A DNA stretch of 61,924 nucleotides from Beroe ovata (taxonomy: Eukaryota > Ctenophora > Nuda > Beroida > Beroidae). Numbering within the stretch: the first letter of the stretch is position 1; the number at the start of each line of letters is the position of its first letter. Shown here piece by piece: positions 29,111 through 42,096 of this stretch. Both the position numbers and the translations under genes were made by a program. Where the stretch lies: the NCBI GenBank assembly GCA_946803715.1, contig CAMPET010000004.1, forward strand, positions 134,732 through 196,655, read 5' to 3'. Below the pieces are notes generated by a model. It worked only from the letters and a program-made list of their open reading frames with translations. It was not told where the DNA came from and did not search any database.

Positions 29111-31931
29111 CGTCACTGTATGCACGCGTGAGTGTGGCGTAACACAGAGAGAGAGAGTGACGTGTTGAGGTGCTGAATGATAGGTGAACAGAATATGGTG
29201 ATATCACGATAAAGTTGACAACAAGTGTTTTATACCCGAGAGTTTTTTATCACGGTTGAACTTGACGAGCTACAAAATGTGATAATTTTGTACCTCAATA
29301 AATTATATGAAAGTGAAGTCACAGATAGACTGTTTAATCTATAATATAATCTAGATCTGGATAACCTAGATCATCATAGATAGGTCTTTATAGGATACCA
29401 GTTTATATTGACCAATGAGATTTGTTTGATTGATTGATTGGAAAGGAATGGGCTTTGGACCTGTTTTGTTTTTAATAAAGTAATTGTCAAATTCATAGGC
29501 GATGCAGTTGTTTTCTTCTCGAAGCAGCAACACCACCGAAATATATCTAAAGTTGGTTGATTCCTTAGTAAACAGTTAACACCATCTCACCAACTACAGC
29601 TTGAATCTATTATAGTTGATGAGTTGAAATCAAAACCCCTGTCTGTGGTAATAGGTTCAGTGGCAAGTGCTGGGAAAGCTAAACAAAACGTCATGGTTAT
29701 CGCTGAAATTGCAATATCAATCTTCTGTTTCTTTATGGTGCTTTTGATGCGCAAAATCCTGATAATTTATAGTGCAATTGACATATTGATAGGCAAGAGG
29801 CCAAATTCCGATCCAATTTTATGAATCAATTTTCCATCGACAGATGATGCTCCTCCTAATAGGTACTATTATAGGGGAGATGGTGAAAATGCACAAAGCA
29901 CTACACTGTTCAACCTGACAAACAGGGGAAAAGTAGGTACTTGGAATCTGAAATGAAATGACGCAAGGACAAAACAAAATCTATTTTCATCACATTGTTC
30001 ACAGATCTTATTTTGTTGAATGCAGACATACAGGTACTATTCCAATTTCATCACAGTTGCTATCAAAGTGGCACCTATGACCAAGGTACAGGCTAGGTAC
30101 ATGATGAACTGTGTCAACGCACGAGTGTCAGGATCGACAATACCCATTTATGTATCACTATCAGCAAACAATCTAACGTAATATGCCTTCGCTCATAAGG
30201 CTCATTTTGAGGATCATTTTGAATTTGTTTGCAAGCTTAACATATTCTTCTCATGATCTCTTGTACACCAGTGTGCATGGATCTTTGATATAGTTGTTGC
30301 TGCTGGGACCTCACTTAATCTCGCCAAAGTGCTAAAGTGAGAGCTAGAAACATACAACTATTATTAATATGCTATTTGTATGCTTTATGTTTGTTCGTGT
30401 GCTCCAACCAACGTTGGTGATAGCACACCAGCTACCAGGTTTTATTGTAATTGATACAATAGTATTAAAAGAGGGGTTGTGCGCGTGCTTGCGTTGTATC
30501 GCGCTAAATAGGCACACGTGACAAGGAGATATACAACCCGTGACTTTTAATGCTATTTTTACACAGCTTTCAATAATGGTACGACATACCACTGTTTGAC
30601 GTAGACCACTGTAATTACTAATGGATCAGGTTGGATTTTGTTCAGTTGCAACTTGCAAGATGGTTCTTGCGCGATCATATTCTTCCTAGACTAGCTTATA
30701 CAACTTCTACTCGTTGTAATCGAGCACTGTGTAGGCACCCAGTTTCAAACATAAGGAAACATTTCATAATAACGGGACATTAAAAATCGACATTGGTCAA
30801 GACATAGTAGTCATGTGACCAGCCTGGCGAACACGGTGGAGATCCTTGCTGAACTGTATGCTAAACTTAAACAAGGAATCGAAACCGTGGGGTTCCGAAC
30901 AGACCACTCTGTCATAGAAGTGATAGCCTGATCAGTGATCACACATTACAAATATATTTCCAAAGCAAACTGGTGACGCAATGCCAGGGTATGAGTATTG
31001 TTGCCTATTCCATTCGCTCATCAAACGATCGGATCTCTGAAACTGAAATCACTTTGCAAAACCTTTTCCTCCTATTAAAAGAAAAAGTGTTAATTACCAC
31101 TTTTCATTTGCGAAATTGCTCGAGAATTGACGTAGATCGAACTCTTTTCTTTGAAGGTGAACCGGTTTCCTAACGTCTCCCATGAAATTGCATTATATTT
31201 GCGTGACAATACAGTTGTAATTTCTCGCAGAAGTTTCAAAGCAGTTTTGCTGGAAGTCCCTCCCGAGGAAATCTAGCAGATTTATTGAAATGCAGCAGTT
31301 CAAAATCATTCGAGATTTGAACCACCAAACCATGATGGAGTTAGGTACCATCGAATATAACGTGCGTGTCACTGGAGGGAGTTTATATCCATCACCTTCA
31401 CCAAACGGAGCCGTCAATTTCTAGGAGCGCCGTCTTTCAGTTTAATACTCGGAGCAGTGGTCACCTGGTTTGCTGGTTCATATAACGCAGATTGCGGCTC
31501 TGACTTACTGCCCAGTGTAACTCGTGATTTACTCTCAACCACTCTCTCTCTGACTCACCACCTTTCTCTCTCCAGTCTCCAGCTTTGATAAGATGTACCT
31601 AGTAAACCAGCTTACTTTGGTATATAATTCCGATATTTCTTTTTTTGCTATCGCACGTCCTAGATCTTATGATATCCATGAGACATATTTTCCGTTGATT
31701 TTTCATTTTTGTTTGTCAACTGGCGGTCCATTTCCCCCGTTGAGTCGGCCCTGTATTATACTTAGGTAATAAGCATAGCCTAACTAGAGGCTTTACAACA
31801 GTCTAAATTCTCGGAGAAATTCTCAATCTCCTCTCGTATACATGTACAGTTGCTGAAACGTGATTCTATTGTAACCTCCCTTCCTTCATAAAGCTGTAGT
31901 GTACACCCTGCTGAGGTCAGAGACACAAGCC
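29111..31931. other. Gene-poor stretch
   Basis: Apart from the polyadenylation signal at 29297 and a SINE-like copy at 30819-30925 nothing codes convincingly. Frames of up to 82 codons are present but lack splice signals or recognisable sequence. Confidence 0.5.
30819..30925 (+). repeat. SINE-like dispersed repeat, copy 2
   Basis: Best-preserved copy. It has TGGCGAACACGG (a match to the pol III A-box pattern TRGYNNANNNG) and, about 40 bp on, GGAATCGAAACC (near B box), followed by a conserved tail GGGGTTCCG...GACCACTCTGTCA. Confidence 0.55.
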
Positions 31932-34900
31932 ATGTGGCCGCAGCACTCTGATTTCGTGGCTGTTGGTGTTGCTCTTCAGCTCTCAGCAGTCATTCCCAAC
32001 TTCTATGTCTGGCTGCTAGGACGCTCCATTCCCAAACTCAACAAAGCAAGTAGGTCACAGCAGCGCTGAGAGATTCTTGCTATGATCGATGAATTATCAT
32101 TCATTTGACACACGGACATCTGATCATATCCTTTCTATCGTCGCCCCATTGATATTATGAGTATCATTTTATCACTGATTTTAGGTGATCATTGACGTAA
32201 AATAGAAAAATGTATTTATTTTTACCGATCATAATGTTTACCCAGGACAGCTCTTCATTTGGTCAGTTATCCGGGAATCGATCATCCTGACGTCCCTCTG
32301 CCTACCCATCAGCCTCTTCCAACTCAACAGCTCCAAGAGTAATAGCTCCTCCCACACTGAAATACCCGGGGAAGAGGGTTTTCTGACAGGTAAATGCAGA
32401 GCTATGTGATCAGTCACTCTCAATTTGTGCGAGTACTGTGACAGGGTTTTAGCACAGTATTTTGTGTTATTACCTTATGAAATCTGTTTTAGTCTAATAT
32501 CCCCTTATAAGTTCCCTAAGAAAATTTTTCGGATGTGATCAACGCTCACTTTAACTGCTGAATAGTATAACCATCATGATAATATTGAAGAAACGTTCAT
32601 CAAACTCAATATTACAATGTCCGAATCGTCTAATATGCGGGTGGTTATGTTGTTTTTCTCTGAAATCTCCCATGATCAAACTCTTTACTGCTCCGTTTAA
32701 GCAGTCTAAAGTGTGGAGAATGTTCATATCCGCATGTGTCATAGTATTCGCAATGATGCCCGCAGTAGCAATTAATTACAAATCGGAGAAAATCTCGGTT
32801 CACACAATCCCGAATTGCGTAATGTGGGATTTTCCAGTGATCGATTTCTATGGAAAAGAAAAGTTGATTAATTTGAAACGCCTTCCAAAAATCTCCCATA
32901 ACTAAGCTAACTATATTGCTATGCTGTTTAGGTACGGTCTACAATAGCATTGACCCACTGAATAACGCAATTCCTTCAGATGCTGTTGATTCGGATGAGT
33001 TCTTCATCATCAAAGTAGTCGATGCTCTGAGGCACATTGTAAGTTGAACACTCATAGGTATTGTTATTTGTTATGATATGAGTCGGGGAAAGTACAGGTT
33101 TTGTTATAATGGGTCCTGGGTCATAAGATTAACGTTTATTCCATTTCCGTAGCAGAACAACTCTTTTGAGAAGAATCATTCTCCAACTTTACTGTTTAAT
33201 TCTCTTAAACCCCCTCTCTCTTCCCTACCTCTTCACCCACTCACCTCTCATGTCAGATATTTGGCACAATGCCATGGATGATTTGCTTTTCCACACTGAA
33301 TTTCAACGGGAGGAGATGCAACTACAAGTTAGTCCTGCTAGAGATGCTTCTACCATTCCTCATGTCACTGTTCCTATCCATCGCTTCAGTCAGCACAAAG
33401 TCAGGGTAAGTGAGGGCCAGGAATTCAGACATTGATCTATCATCCATACAATTATCATAGGCATCATAATTTACTAAAAAGGATTCTTTCGAAAGACATG
33501 AATTTTTTCGATAATATTTTGATCATATCATTGCAAAACATACGTAGCCTCTATCAACTACCAAACTACAATGACGTTGATCATGATAACCGGAAGTCAC
33601 GGAGGATTAGGAAAATTCATTTCTCGAACAGTTATTAGGGGAAGCATGTCTTTGGGGGGGAGCGAGTGTGTTTCACGCACTGTTCAGTACTCTAACCGTT
33701 CAGCACTCTCACTGATATGCGTCACATCAAGAGCTGTGTGTGGGGAACCAGGGTGGTTGCCTAGTTATACAGCCGTAGCCATGAACTACTGAGTACTGAC
33801 GCATTACAAACTTCACATAAAATCGTTGATCATATTTCGACGAATCGTATTTCTTGAGTCCGACAATTTGAAATAGCATAATTTGGCATAGCATTGCCCG
33901 TTATCTGGTCATAAGAATTATCATGGGATAAAAACCAATATTGATCACTTATACCACAATTTTGTTATCTTACTTACCATTACCTCATTACTGAGATATT
34001 CTCTGTTGTTGTTAATTACAACCCCACTAACCTCCTAGAGGGAAACTGGAGTTGGGAGTTGGGATAAGTTACGCTGCCCTCTGTACCATCCTTCCACTGA
34101 CCATCATACTCTTTAACTTCCTCCTGAGATGGAGCGAGCAAGTTACATCATCCAACAACAGGTCATCATTACTACTATTGTTTTTCCTACAACCTATTAG
34201 GTACTATAGATGTAGCCTGTTATAGAGGTGTTCTTCATAACAGCAAATCATCCAAATACAAAACACGCAAGCGATTGACGATTGTGGTTTTATGTTTGTG
34301 ACTTGTGTGATCTTATCAATAGATCTATCTCTCTGATCCCTTCACTTTCCCATCAGTGGACGTAGACCAGTGTACAGTGCATCCTGCCTAGCTGGTCTCT
34401 GGATACTCTTAGCTGGCACCTTCGTACCCTCAGATTTTATCAAGATTATCCTCATGTTGTGTGATCGGGGCATAGTACTTCCGGCCGACCTGGGAACTGG
34501 GTAAGACTCTAAGCTCCTAGATATACAAATTTGAGTAGGTACTACAGTACTTCGATTGACGGATTAGTATTAGTCATTAGCGGTTAAGTGAAAAGCTTTT
34601 CGCAACTTTTACTGCTGTGGTAACTGATAAAATTCGTCAAACACTACAGTGGTACAGCTCTTGATTATTGCGAAATATTTCCCAGCTTGCTACAGTAGAG
34701 TACACGATTTGTAGCATTGCGCTCAAACGCTCGCATTAACGTCACAGGTTCCAACCCTCCCATAATATTGCATTAAGACAGTGGTTTATTTATGCTGCAT
34801 GAACTGAGAAACTTAAGACTTAGGTACTGGTCTAGAACGTATTTGACGAGGTGAATTTCAATTGAGTGAAACAGAGCATTGCGTTCAATACAGTGTTCAG

Positions 34901-35529
34901 TACAGTTTAACGGAAGATTTTAGATTACAAATCCAACTGACTTCAGGAAAGTTGGGGACATCCTACTTTCGAGAAATGCAGAGTACCTACCAATTTTCAT
35001 GAAGTACATCTTTGTTGGTAAGGAACAGTTTTAACTGATGAATTTCAAGGCGGCTCCGCAAAAATAAACTCTAGTAGGTAGTATCACTGTAACATCCCAA
35101 GCATGTTCCGAACTACGCATATTGACAACACTCCCCATATCAGTTCTGTTTCCTCTCATTCTGCTAACTTCACGAGAATATCGCACAATGCTTCTTCTGG
35201 AGCTTCAAAGACGGAAATCTGAAGTCTTCCGGAACATCTTGATTTTCTGGTGAGAAGAAGCTTATGAATTGGGATGGTACTACCCAAAAATCTCGCATTT
35301 CAGTAACTCACATGTAAAAAACTTTATCCGCAACAGGAGTAACAAGCAAACACGAGGGGGGAATTATCGAGTATCTGATGTGTCATCCCGTCAGGGGCAG
35401 GGAGTACCCCAATCCTTTTCAGTTGTCATCAACGAGCATCATGACTGTATCGATGGGGCCTGTTACCAGAGTACAACACCAGCTGATGAGCAGGTATATA
35501 GTGAGATGAAGAGAGGCCATGTTTCATAA
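31932..35529 (+). CDS. Divergent seven-helix membrane receptor
   Basis: Nine exons in one frame encode 384 aa: 31932-32049, 32246-32389, 32932-33038, 33257-33405, 34039-34161, 34357-34500, 34947-35017, 35144-35249, 35337-35529. About seven hydrophobic segments are visible, beginning FVAVGVALQLSAVI, LFIWSVIRESIILTSL, MPWMICF, LLEMLLPFLMSLFL, YAALCTILPLTIILF, LAGLWILLAGTFV and YIFVVLFPLILL. The arrangement suits a G-protein-coupled receptor. The last helix ends FPLILLTSREYR, reminiscent of class A NPxxY-x-R with the Asn lost, and no DRY motif is seen. The N-S-S-K-S-N-S-S-S stretch in the loop after helix 2 has N-glycosylation sequons. The tail is hydrophilic. Ligand and family cannot be assigned. 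The multi-exon frame consistency is the main evidence that it is real. Confidence 0.6.
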
Positions 35530-36468
35530 GGATGTAGATCATAACTTGTGTTAAAAATCATCAATGTTTACCCAACTAATCAAATAGCATTGAAGCATAA
35601 AAATGTTTTCTAATGTTTCATCACCAAAGAATGATCTAGAAGATAAGTGTGAAAAGCTATACTCTATAAATTGATGTTTGATGTAAAGGAGAGGGAGCTT
35701 GACATAACAATCAAATGTGAAAATCTATTATATGATGGACTTTAAAGTGACTCGTAGACTCCAGCATAGAGCTGGATGTTCCTGGGGATCACCAATGAAA
35801 CTGCATTTCATAATATGCATTAATGTGGCATAACTTTCTATTAGAAACTCTGTTATCATCCCTATTATAATTTGGCATTCTCTCTTTTATTATTATGTTT
35901 TCTGTGCGTAGCATCGTACTGCGTGTTGCTATGGTAGCGTATGAGTTGCACGTGCAAAAAGAAGTAGCCTGTAGGCTCATTTCTTATGGTGCTGTTTCGA
36001 TTACGTTGCTCTTTCTCTGTTGATAGGTAAGGGAGTAGTTGCACGTGCAGTTTTATGCGCGCGCAATGACAGTCAGATCTCGCGAATATTGTTTTTGTTC
36101 TGCACTGAATCATCGACCACGCGGCACATACACTTATCACTTATATTTATATGTTTAAGTGACCTGTTGCTGTGATCACTCTTGATCTGGAATCTGGATT
36201 TAAGCTACTACGTTCAACATCTTTCACAATACGTTGGTCAGAAATGTATCTGCAGTGTTTATGTTTTTCGTGATTACTTGAGTACTTGACGGGCTCCCTA
36301 GTCCCTATNTGATCACAGGTCATGTTATTGTTAAGCTGTCGTGGTGTCTTTCAATGGGTAGTGTATCACGTCCACTTGGCGGGTTTTCTAGTTGTTTAAT
36401 ATTTTCAGAGTAAGTGCAACCAACAAATGCAATTGTCATCAATCTCCTTCCCTTCCTATGGCCAGATA
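35530..36468. other. Intergenic with inverted copy of the 0.4-kb repeat
   Basis: Bases about 35870-36300 hold one reverse-oriented copy of the unit forming the tandem array at 56-59.6 kb, with its TGCACGTGCAA motifs, GCGCGC core and terminal GGGAGCCCGTCAAG on the minus strand. An N lies at 36309. Confidence 0.7.
35870..36300 (-). repeat. Solo copy of the 0.4-kb repeat (reverse)
   Basis: Read on the minus strand it runs GGGAGCCCGTCAAGTACTCA ... GATTCAGTGCA ... TTTTTGCACGTGCAA ... GAGAATGCCAAATTATAAT, the same order as the array units at 56686-59570. Confidence 0.75.
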
Positions 36469-37102
36469 ATGTCTACTGAACAGACTCAAGTTGTAGACAT
36501 TCCCTCTCTAAGGATTGATCTACACAGGCTCCACTCTCAGTGAGTTCAAGTAATAGAGGGTATGTCTTGTTGATCAGAATAACTCATGATTAATTATTAA
36601 TTCCATCACAGCTTTGATGAGAGCTGCCAAGATTGTGTTAAAGAGAAATTAATGCGTGGTTCAGTGAATAAAGTTGTAAAATCCAAGACAAACAAACTCA
36701 TCACTGATAATGGTGTTATCAAAGCAAAGAAGAAGAGAAAAATGGAGATTTGTAGACACAAAGGTATAATTCAAAAGATTGGCAATAGAGATATTGAACC
36801 AATTCTAGGTTTTACCAGATGTGGAGCATATTTACTACAATCAGTACCTACTTCAGATCCACAGTCTGAATTAAGCCAGAATTCAGAACATCAAATACTC
36901 TGCACACCTGCGACTAAAGAGCGTAGAATAACAACAGTATCAATTGGAGTTGTCTGTGAAGAGGACATTGAAGCATTGGTGAGATACTTACTTCTTAGTG
37001 CAAAGTTGCTGGAACCACTGTCCTAATGATAAATATTCTATCACCACTTTTTTGTTTCAGAATTACAGAATTACATCAATCCCTGCAGTTCCTACAGAGT
37101 GA
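36469..37102 (+). CDS. Uncharacterised 159-aa protein, three exons
   Basis: Exons 36469-36539, 36612-36978 and 37061-37102 join in frame with GT-AG borders to a 159-aa protein. I do not recognise it. It has a short N-terminal segment, a C-Q-D-C pair near residue 30, a strongly basic middle (AKKKRKMEICRHK, a possible nuclear localisation signal) and a short hydrophobic motif ILGFTRCGAYLL. The third exon adds only 13 codons. There is no signal peptide. It lies between two repeat relics, so it could be a lineage-specific gene or a remnant of a larger one. Consistent phase across two introns is the main support. Confidence 0.4.
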
Positions 37103-37138
37103 ATAACAGCTGAAAAACACTTCCTGATATCAAAGATT

Positions 37139-37235
37139 TTGTAGGATTTCACCCTACCCTTGCTGGCGGGATTTTATCCCTGGCAAGGGGCGGATTGAAA
37201 ATCCCGCGCACGGACGGTAGGGTAAAATCCTACAA
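37139..37235. mobile_element. Tiny hairpin element with ~18-bp inverted ends
   Basis: GTAGGATTTCACCCTACC at 37141-37158 is matched by GGTAGGGTAAAATCCTAC at 37216-37233, with one mismatch. The 97-bp interior is also partly self-complementary. It resembles a very short MITE. Confidence 0.6.
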
Positions 37236-38324
37236 GAAAGATTATTTTGAGGCATCAATCTGCAACATCATATCTGCAACATCATATTATTCTATGAACA
37301 ATGATTTCTGAATAGAGAGTGACTTTAATACAACCCATTAACTGGATTGCATGGACTGAGTTAGGAAAAAGGAAAAACGAGTGATACAGCTATATGCAAG
37401 CTACTATGCAAGATCAATAGTCAATTGTTTAGTTGTTAATCATTTGATCAATGATCCTCTCACATATTTGAGAATATGGTTACACGTCTATTAATTTAAT
37501 TCTATTTACTTAATTCTATGACTGATTCTGGACTGATGATGCCTGCACACCACTCATCTTGGTGTGATTCATTTAGATCTTGCTGCTCACCACAATGTTT
37601 ACTTAAAGTGATCTTGTTGGGGTTCAAGTACAGAGTTGAAGAAAAGTCTTGCAGATCGATGTCTCAAAAGAATCTTTCTTTTCTGAAATATATCTTTTCA
37701 TGAAGTATGCTTAATTCTATTTACTTAATATATAGACTCAACATGAATGCAATGTGTAAATGATTTCAGAAAAATTTTATTCAATATAAATTCTGAGATG
37801 TGCGTACGCTGATTCGGCTATTGGTGATGCGGCTTGAATTTTGCGTGCGCAACCGTGTTTGCAAACCATGCTGCGCGTCCACGTCTCCGTAATCCTTATA
37901 CGACTTTTCAAATCACAGAGTTGAATAGGGCGCGCAACGTGCGAACGCCGGTCAGGCGTGCGCGCGCACGTCGCGCGATTTTCGTTTTGCGCGCGGAAAT
38001 GTGGCCACGCCCGCGCCGCGCTACGCGTACGGGATATTTACAATATTTCATTGGGATAAGAATAATTTTTATGAGTTATTTATTGATTCTAATTAGAAGT
38101 ATTCACAAGTGATGATGTCAGATGTTTTTCATAAATTTATGTTATGAATTATGAGCATCTACAAATCTTATGACCCTTTTACTAATGTTTTCAATGGACG
38201 TATTTTGTTCAAATTGTGTAATGGATCAAGCAGGAAATGAAGTGCTTGCTTGACGTTAGCGAAATTCTTGTTCACAGCAGATGGTGACAGCAGATTGTGA
38301 CAGCAGATTGACAGATCATTTAAG

Positions 38325-38400
38325 TGCTAAATCAAGTGATTTAGCACACAAGTGATTTAGCACTCAAGTGATTTAGCACTCAAGTGATTTAGCACTCAAT
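38325..38400 (+). repeat. 17-bp tandem repeat
   Basis: Four head-to-tail copies of about CAAGTGATTTAGCACT, preceded by three copies of a GACAGCAGATTG-like unit at 38275-38312. Confidence 0.85.
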
Positions 38401-38499
38401 ACCCATGTGTGCCAGCAGACTATAATATCTTTGTGCACTGGAATTATCTTAGTTAGTGGTTTATTGGGTTGAATGATTAAGTGTGATACGGCTATGAAC

Positions 38500-38605
38500 T
38501 TCTGTGACAGAGTGGTCTATACGGAACCCCATGGTTTTGATTCCTTGTTTATCTTGCTGTTCTGCAAGGATCTCCATTCTGTTTGCCAGGCTAGGCACAA
38601 ATATT
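38500..38605 (-). repeat. SINE-like dispersed repeat, copy 3 (inverted)
   Basis: Reverse complement matches copy 2 closely: GCCTGGCAAACAG...TGGAGATCCTTGC...AAACAAGGAATC...TGGGGTTCCG...GACCACTCTGTCA. Confidence 0.6.
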
Positions 38606-39442
38606 GCATATTGGATTTGACAGGATTCAACAATAGAGCCTACTGGGACATGATGGATGACAATGTTTTATTGCTTAACTTATTGACATGTTTTATTTTC
38701 ATCATTACATTGTTAACATTTCTCTGATAATGGCAACTGAAAAATTAACATTAATTCAATAAATTTTTTGATAAAATATTTCACTCACAAGTCAATAAAT
38801 TTTTGTTTTCATGATGGATATGTCCTATGACGTATTCCCCTGTTTTCATATCTCAATGTATACTTGTAGTTGACTATTAGTGATAATGCCTTCTCACTCC
38901 ATAATCCTGATAGGGGACATTGATTAATTACCATGACTGAGGAGCAAAGATTTCAAGGATACAGCCTGGGAAGAAACAGTTCTAAGTGAGTCAATTATTT
39001 TTCAGGCTTATTCCTTCATTTATTTAACCCTACTTGAGAATCGATAATGTTGAAGCATCCTACCCAAGGATGGCAATAAAATTAATCAACTAACCTGAAT
39101 CGTTATCATGCAAATTTCATTTGATAAACTAATCAATGAACCCCTGATCTATGTTGGCTGTTTTAATTCAATAAGCTATGTTTGCAATTAGGAAGATGAC
39201 TGCTGAAGAATACTGAATGACAGCAAATGGGTGAAAAGTTAACCCTGTTGATTGTGGGTCAGACTATTGTTTTATGGTATTCAATATTGCTTACCTGCTG
39301 TCTGTTTAGTGGATAATATTCTCACCTAATAGTAAGATGTTGGATCTAAGAAAGAACATGGTGAAATGAATAGAAGGAGTGATGAATTGCTCTTCAGTAA
39401 ATGATATCAATACTATACAGTATACCTGTCTGAGAAAATTAC

Positions 39443-39851
39443 CTAAATGCTTCTTTCTGTCACGTGACATCATCCCAGAACTACCTATCATCGGAAACTC
39501 AATTTGGCATAGAGCAGAACAGCTAGTCACTGTATTTGATAATAAGGAACAATAAACATCCGAATGCAGGAAGTAAACTACAGTGTGTAAATTGGTAGTA
39601 CATTGGTCTGGTTCATGGTTACTAACTCTTCCTTCCAACTCTTCCTTGGCCAATGTCCATATCTCATGCTGATAATGAGGTCCTGTAACTGAATACAAAT
39701 TACTATTGTGCTGTGCCAGCCCCCCCCAAATTCTCCATTGCTCCCTTAAACCGTTTCTGAATGGCGCTGTTTTAGTGTTGTTCCCTATATCTGGAGCTCG
39801 TTGTTTACTTCGACTCATTGGTTTACTATCAACACGTTGATCTTGTGTCAA
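39443..39851 (-). CDS. Possible isolated exon, unknown protein
   Basis: A minus-strand frame of at least 136 codons starts with ATG at 39851 and reaches a plausible GT donor (AG|GTAATT) at 39442. I recognise no domain. It includes a Trp-rich segment (QWRIWGGLAQ) and several cysteines. No following exon was found. The length slightly exceeds what chance frames in this window reach, so it is kept at low confidence; it could equally be a chance frame or a transposon scrap. Confidence 0.2.
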
Positions 39852-42062
39852 CGAGGGTCGATCTTGTATTTTTCATCTAACTGATTTGCTGTTCTCTCCC
39901 CCACATTGACCACTCACAATACCTTCGCTTTCAAATTTTATACATAGCAAGCGAGTGTGTGACTCCAATAAAATAGTGAGCTGTATTTCATTCGCTACAG
40001 AATGGAAGGCTATATCCAGGGATTATTTCACGCAACTAATTATACCTTATATGGAAGAGTCTCAGCCCATCACTCCCTCAGCTCATGTAAGGTGTTGCTT
40101 ATAACCCACCCTTCTCATGCTCATTGTTTTCGGAATTCGTCTTGTCAGGAAACGTCCTATATTTTACATCTTTCACTCAAGTACAAGTGGTATCATGTCC
40201 AGTATATGATATCCTAGATGCTCTTCCCAACCTTTCAATCCTTATCTTCAATCTTGGGCAGATCTGCATCCAGTGATAAATCCACCACTAGTAGAACCAC
40301 TACACTCCCTATTATACAGAGAGAGAGAGAGCTAATAACTCATCTCCACTACAGCTGCTGTTCAATGTGGCCAACACGCCAGTATATGAGCTGTATATTG
40401 TGATGTTCATTGTCCTAGACCGTCTTAGTGTCACGTGTACCGTGTCTCTCTCTCTCTGTGATAACAATTACCACATGATACTGTCCATTGTCTACTCATT
40501 TAGCTACTATACTGGAGTATAATCGCGGTTAATTTAATAAACCTCGTCGAATATTACTCTAGGGTAACTATCTGGGATCTATTGTAAAGAAGTGTAGCTA
40601 CACGCTCGTCGCTCAGCTATATAAACACACAGTGCTAAATACCCTGTACCTGCACTGGACCTTTTTATTTGAGTACCTAGATATTACAGCCACTTATTAA
40701 GTAATTAAATGTAATGCTTTTCAGAGGTTACTCTAATTAGGTCACCCCTCAATTTTCGGTACATTATATTACAGCCTGGATCTTGATTTGTGGTTTACCT
40801 CCCCCCTCCATCTATCCTTCTTCTTTAAACTCCTGTTTAAGAAACGCTGAATTTCTTGTGCGACGCAGTAATCCGTTTTGTAGTGAGTTATGCAAATAGT
40901 AAATATTCAGCATATTCACATAAATCCAGAGTAAATACGCTGTGAGAACTATAACACAATTAAATCAGAATGCTGATCCACACGCTCCTAGCATAGACTC
41001 TAGGAGTGTTAAGAGTGAGTGTGTGTGTGTGTGTGTCTGTGTTATTTGTGCCATGCTCTGGACAAAGAATTCTGTGAGTACTTCTTCATGTTACATCTCA
41101 CAGAGTAAAACTACGTAAGTCGTATTAAAACGCTACCCAGTGTATGGCAAAGTATATCCATCTTCTCAAATCAAACAGACCTATCCAGTCCTGTTTCGTG
41201 CTATCAAGTTATGCTATTATATAATTCAAGTTCGTCGGCCGCACCTTAGCTCTGAGCTCTGTTCAGTGGCGTGTTATAAAGTTTGCAAATGCACCAGAAT
41301 TCCTCCAATCCCCATGGTAGTATTTAATGACAGCAACTANTGTGTGTGTGTGTGTGTTATTTGTGCCATGCTCTGAACAAAGAGTTCTGTGAGTACTTCT
41401 TCATGTTACATCTCACAGAGTAAAACTACGTAAGTCGTATTAAAACGCTACCCAGTGTATGGCAAAGTATATCTATCTTCTCAAATCAAACAGAGTACAG
41501 ACCTATCCAGTCCTGTTTCGTGCTTCCAAGTTATGCTGTTATATAATTCAAGTTTGTCGGCCGCACCTTAGCTCTGTTTAGTGGCGTGTTGTAAAGTTTG
41601 CAAATGCTGTGAACCAGAATTCCTCCAATCCCCATGGTAGTATTTAATGACAGCAACTATCTCAACACTCTACGCTGAAGCAGGAAACTTTCAGCCTGAC
41701 AGTTGCCTGATGAAGCCTTTTATTATCACTTTTGCATGAGAATTACGAGAATGGAATATTTTCCTCACTACGGGAACTACCTTTGTTGACAACTTGACAC
41801 CAAATCTGACAGCATATGACACAGCCGATCTTGGTAATGGTCTGTGTTTGGAAAACTTAGAAGTATTGGCTGGTTCTCCAGTAAACATAAGATATAAGTT
41901 ATAAAGTCAGTGAGCCGGAATGAAATACTGTGCATCTCAGCAAATATGAGTTATTAAAGTTATATCTTAGCTCCAACTGAGCTTTCAACAGTTCGTTAAT
42001 CACTGTAACAATAACGAGAAACAGTCGAAATCACTCATGTGACTCACGTGACATGTGTGTGT

Positions 42063-42096
<34 letters not shown>

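Larger units (their letters stand above)
37103..39300. other. Repeat-rich, no convincing gene
   Basis: It holds a 97-bp inverted-repeat element at 37139, a GCGCGC island at 37800-38035 whose open frame is probably a by-product of base composition, a 17-bp tandem repeat at about 38325-38400 and SINE-like copy 3. Confidence 0.5.

Noticed and set aside
32576-32905. 109-codon plus-strand frame within the first receptor
   Set aside because: It lies in an intron whose flanking exons join in frame without it, and it shows no membrane or domain pattern.
36612-36978. Similarity of ILGFTRCGAYLL to the N terminus of DCAF15 (L-G-F-T-K-C-G-x-Y)
   Set aside because: The match is limited to about ten residues and the rest of the 159-aa protein shows nothing of DCAF15, so no name was assigned.
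37834-38112. Arg-rich 92-codon frame over a GCGCGC island
   Set aside because: The Arg/Ala composition is forced by GCGC repeats on that strand; no splice sites or recognisable motif.
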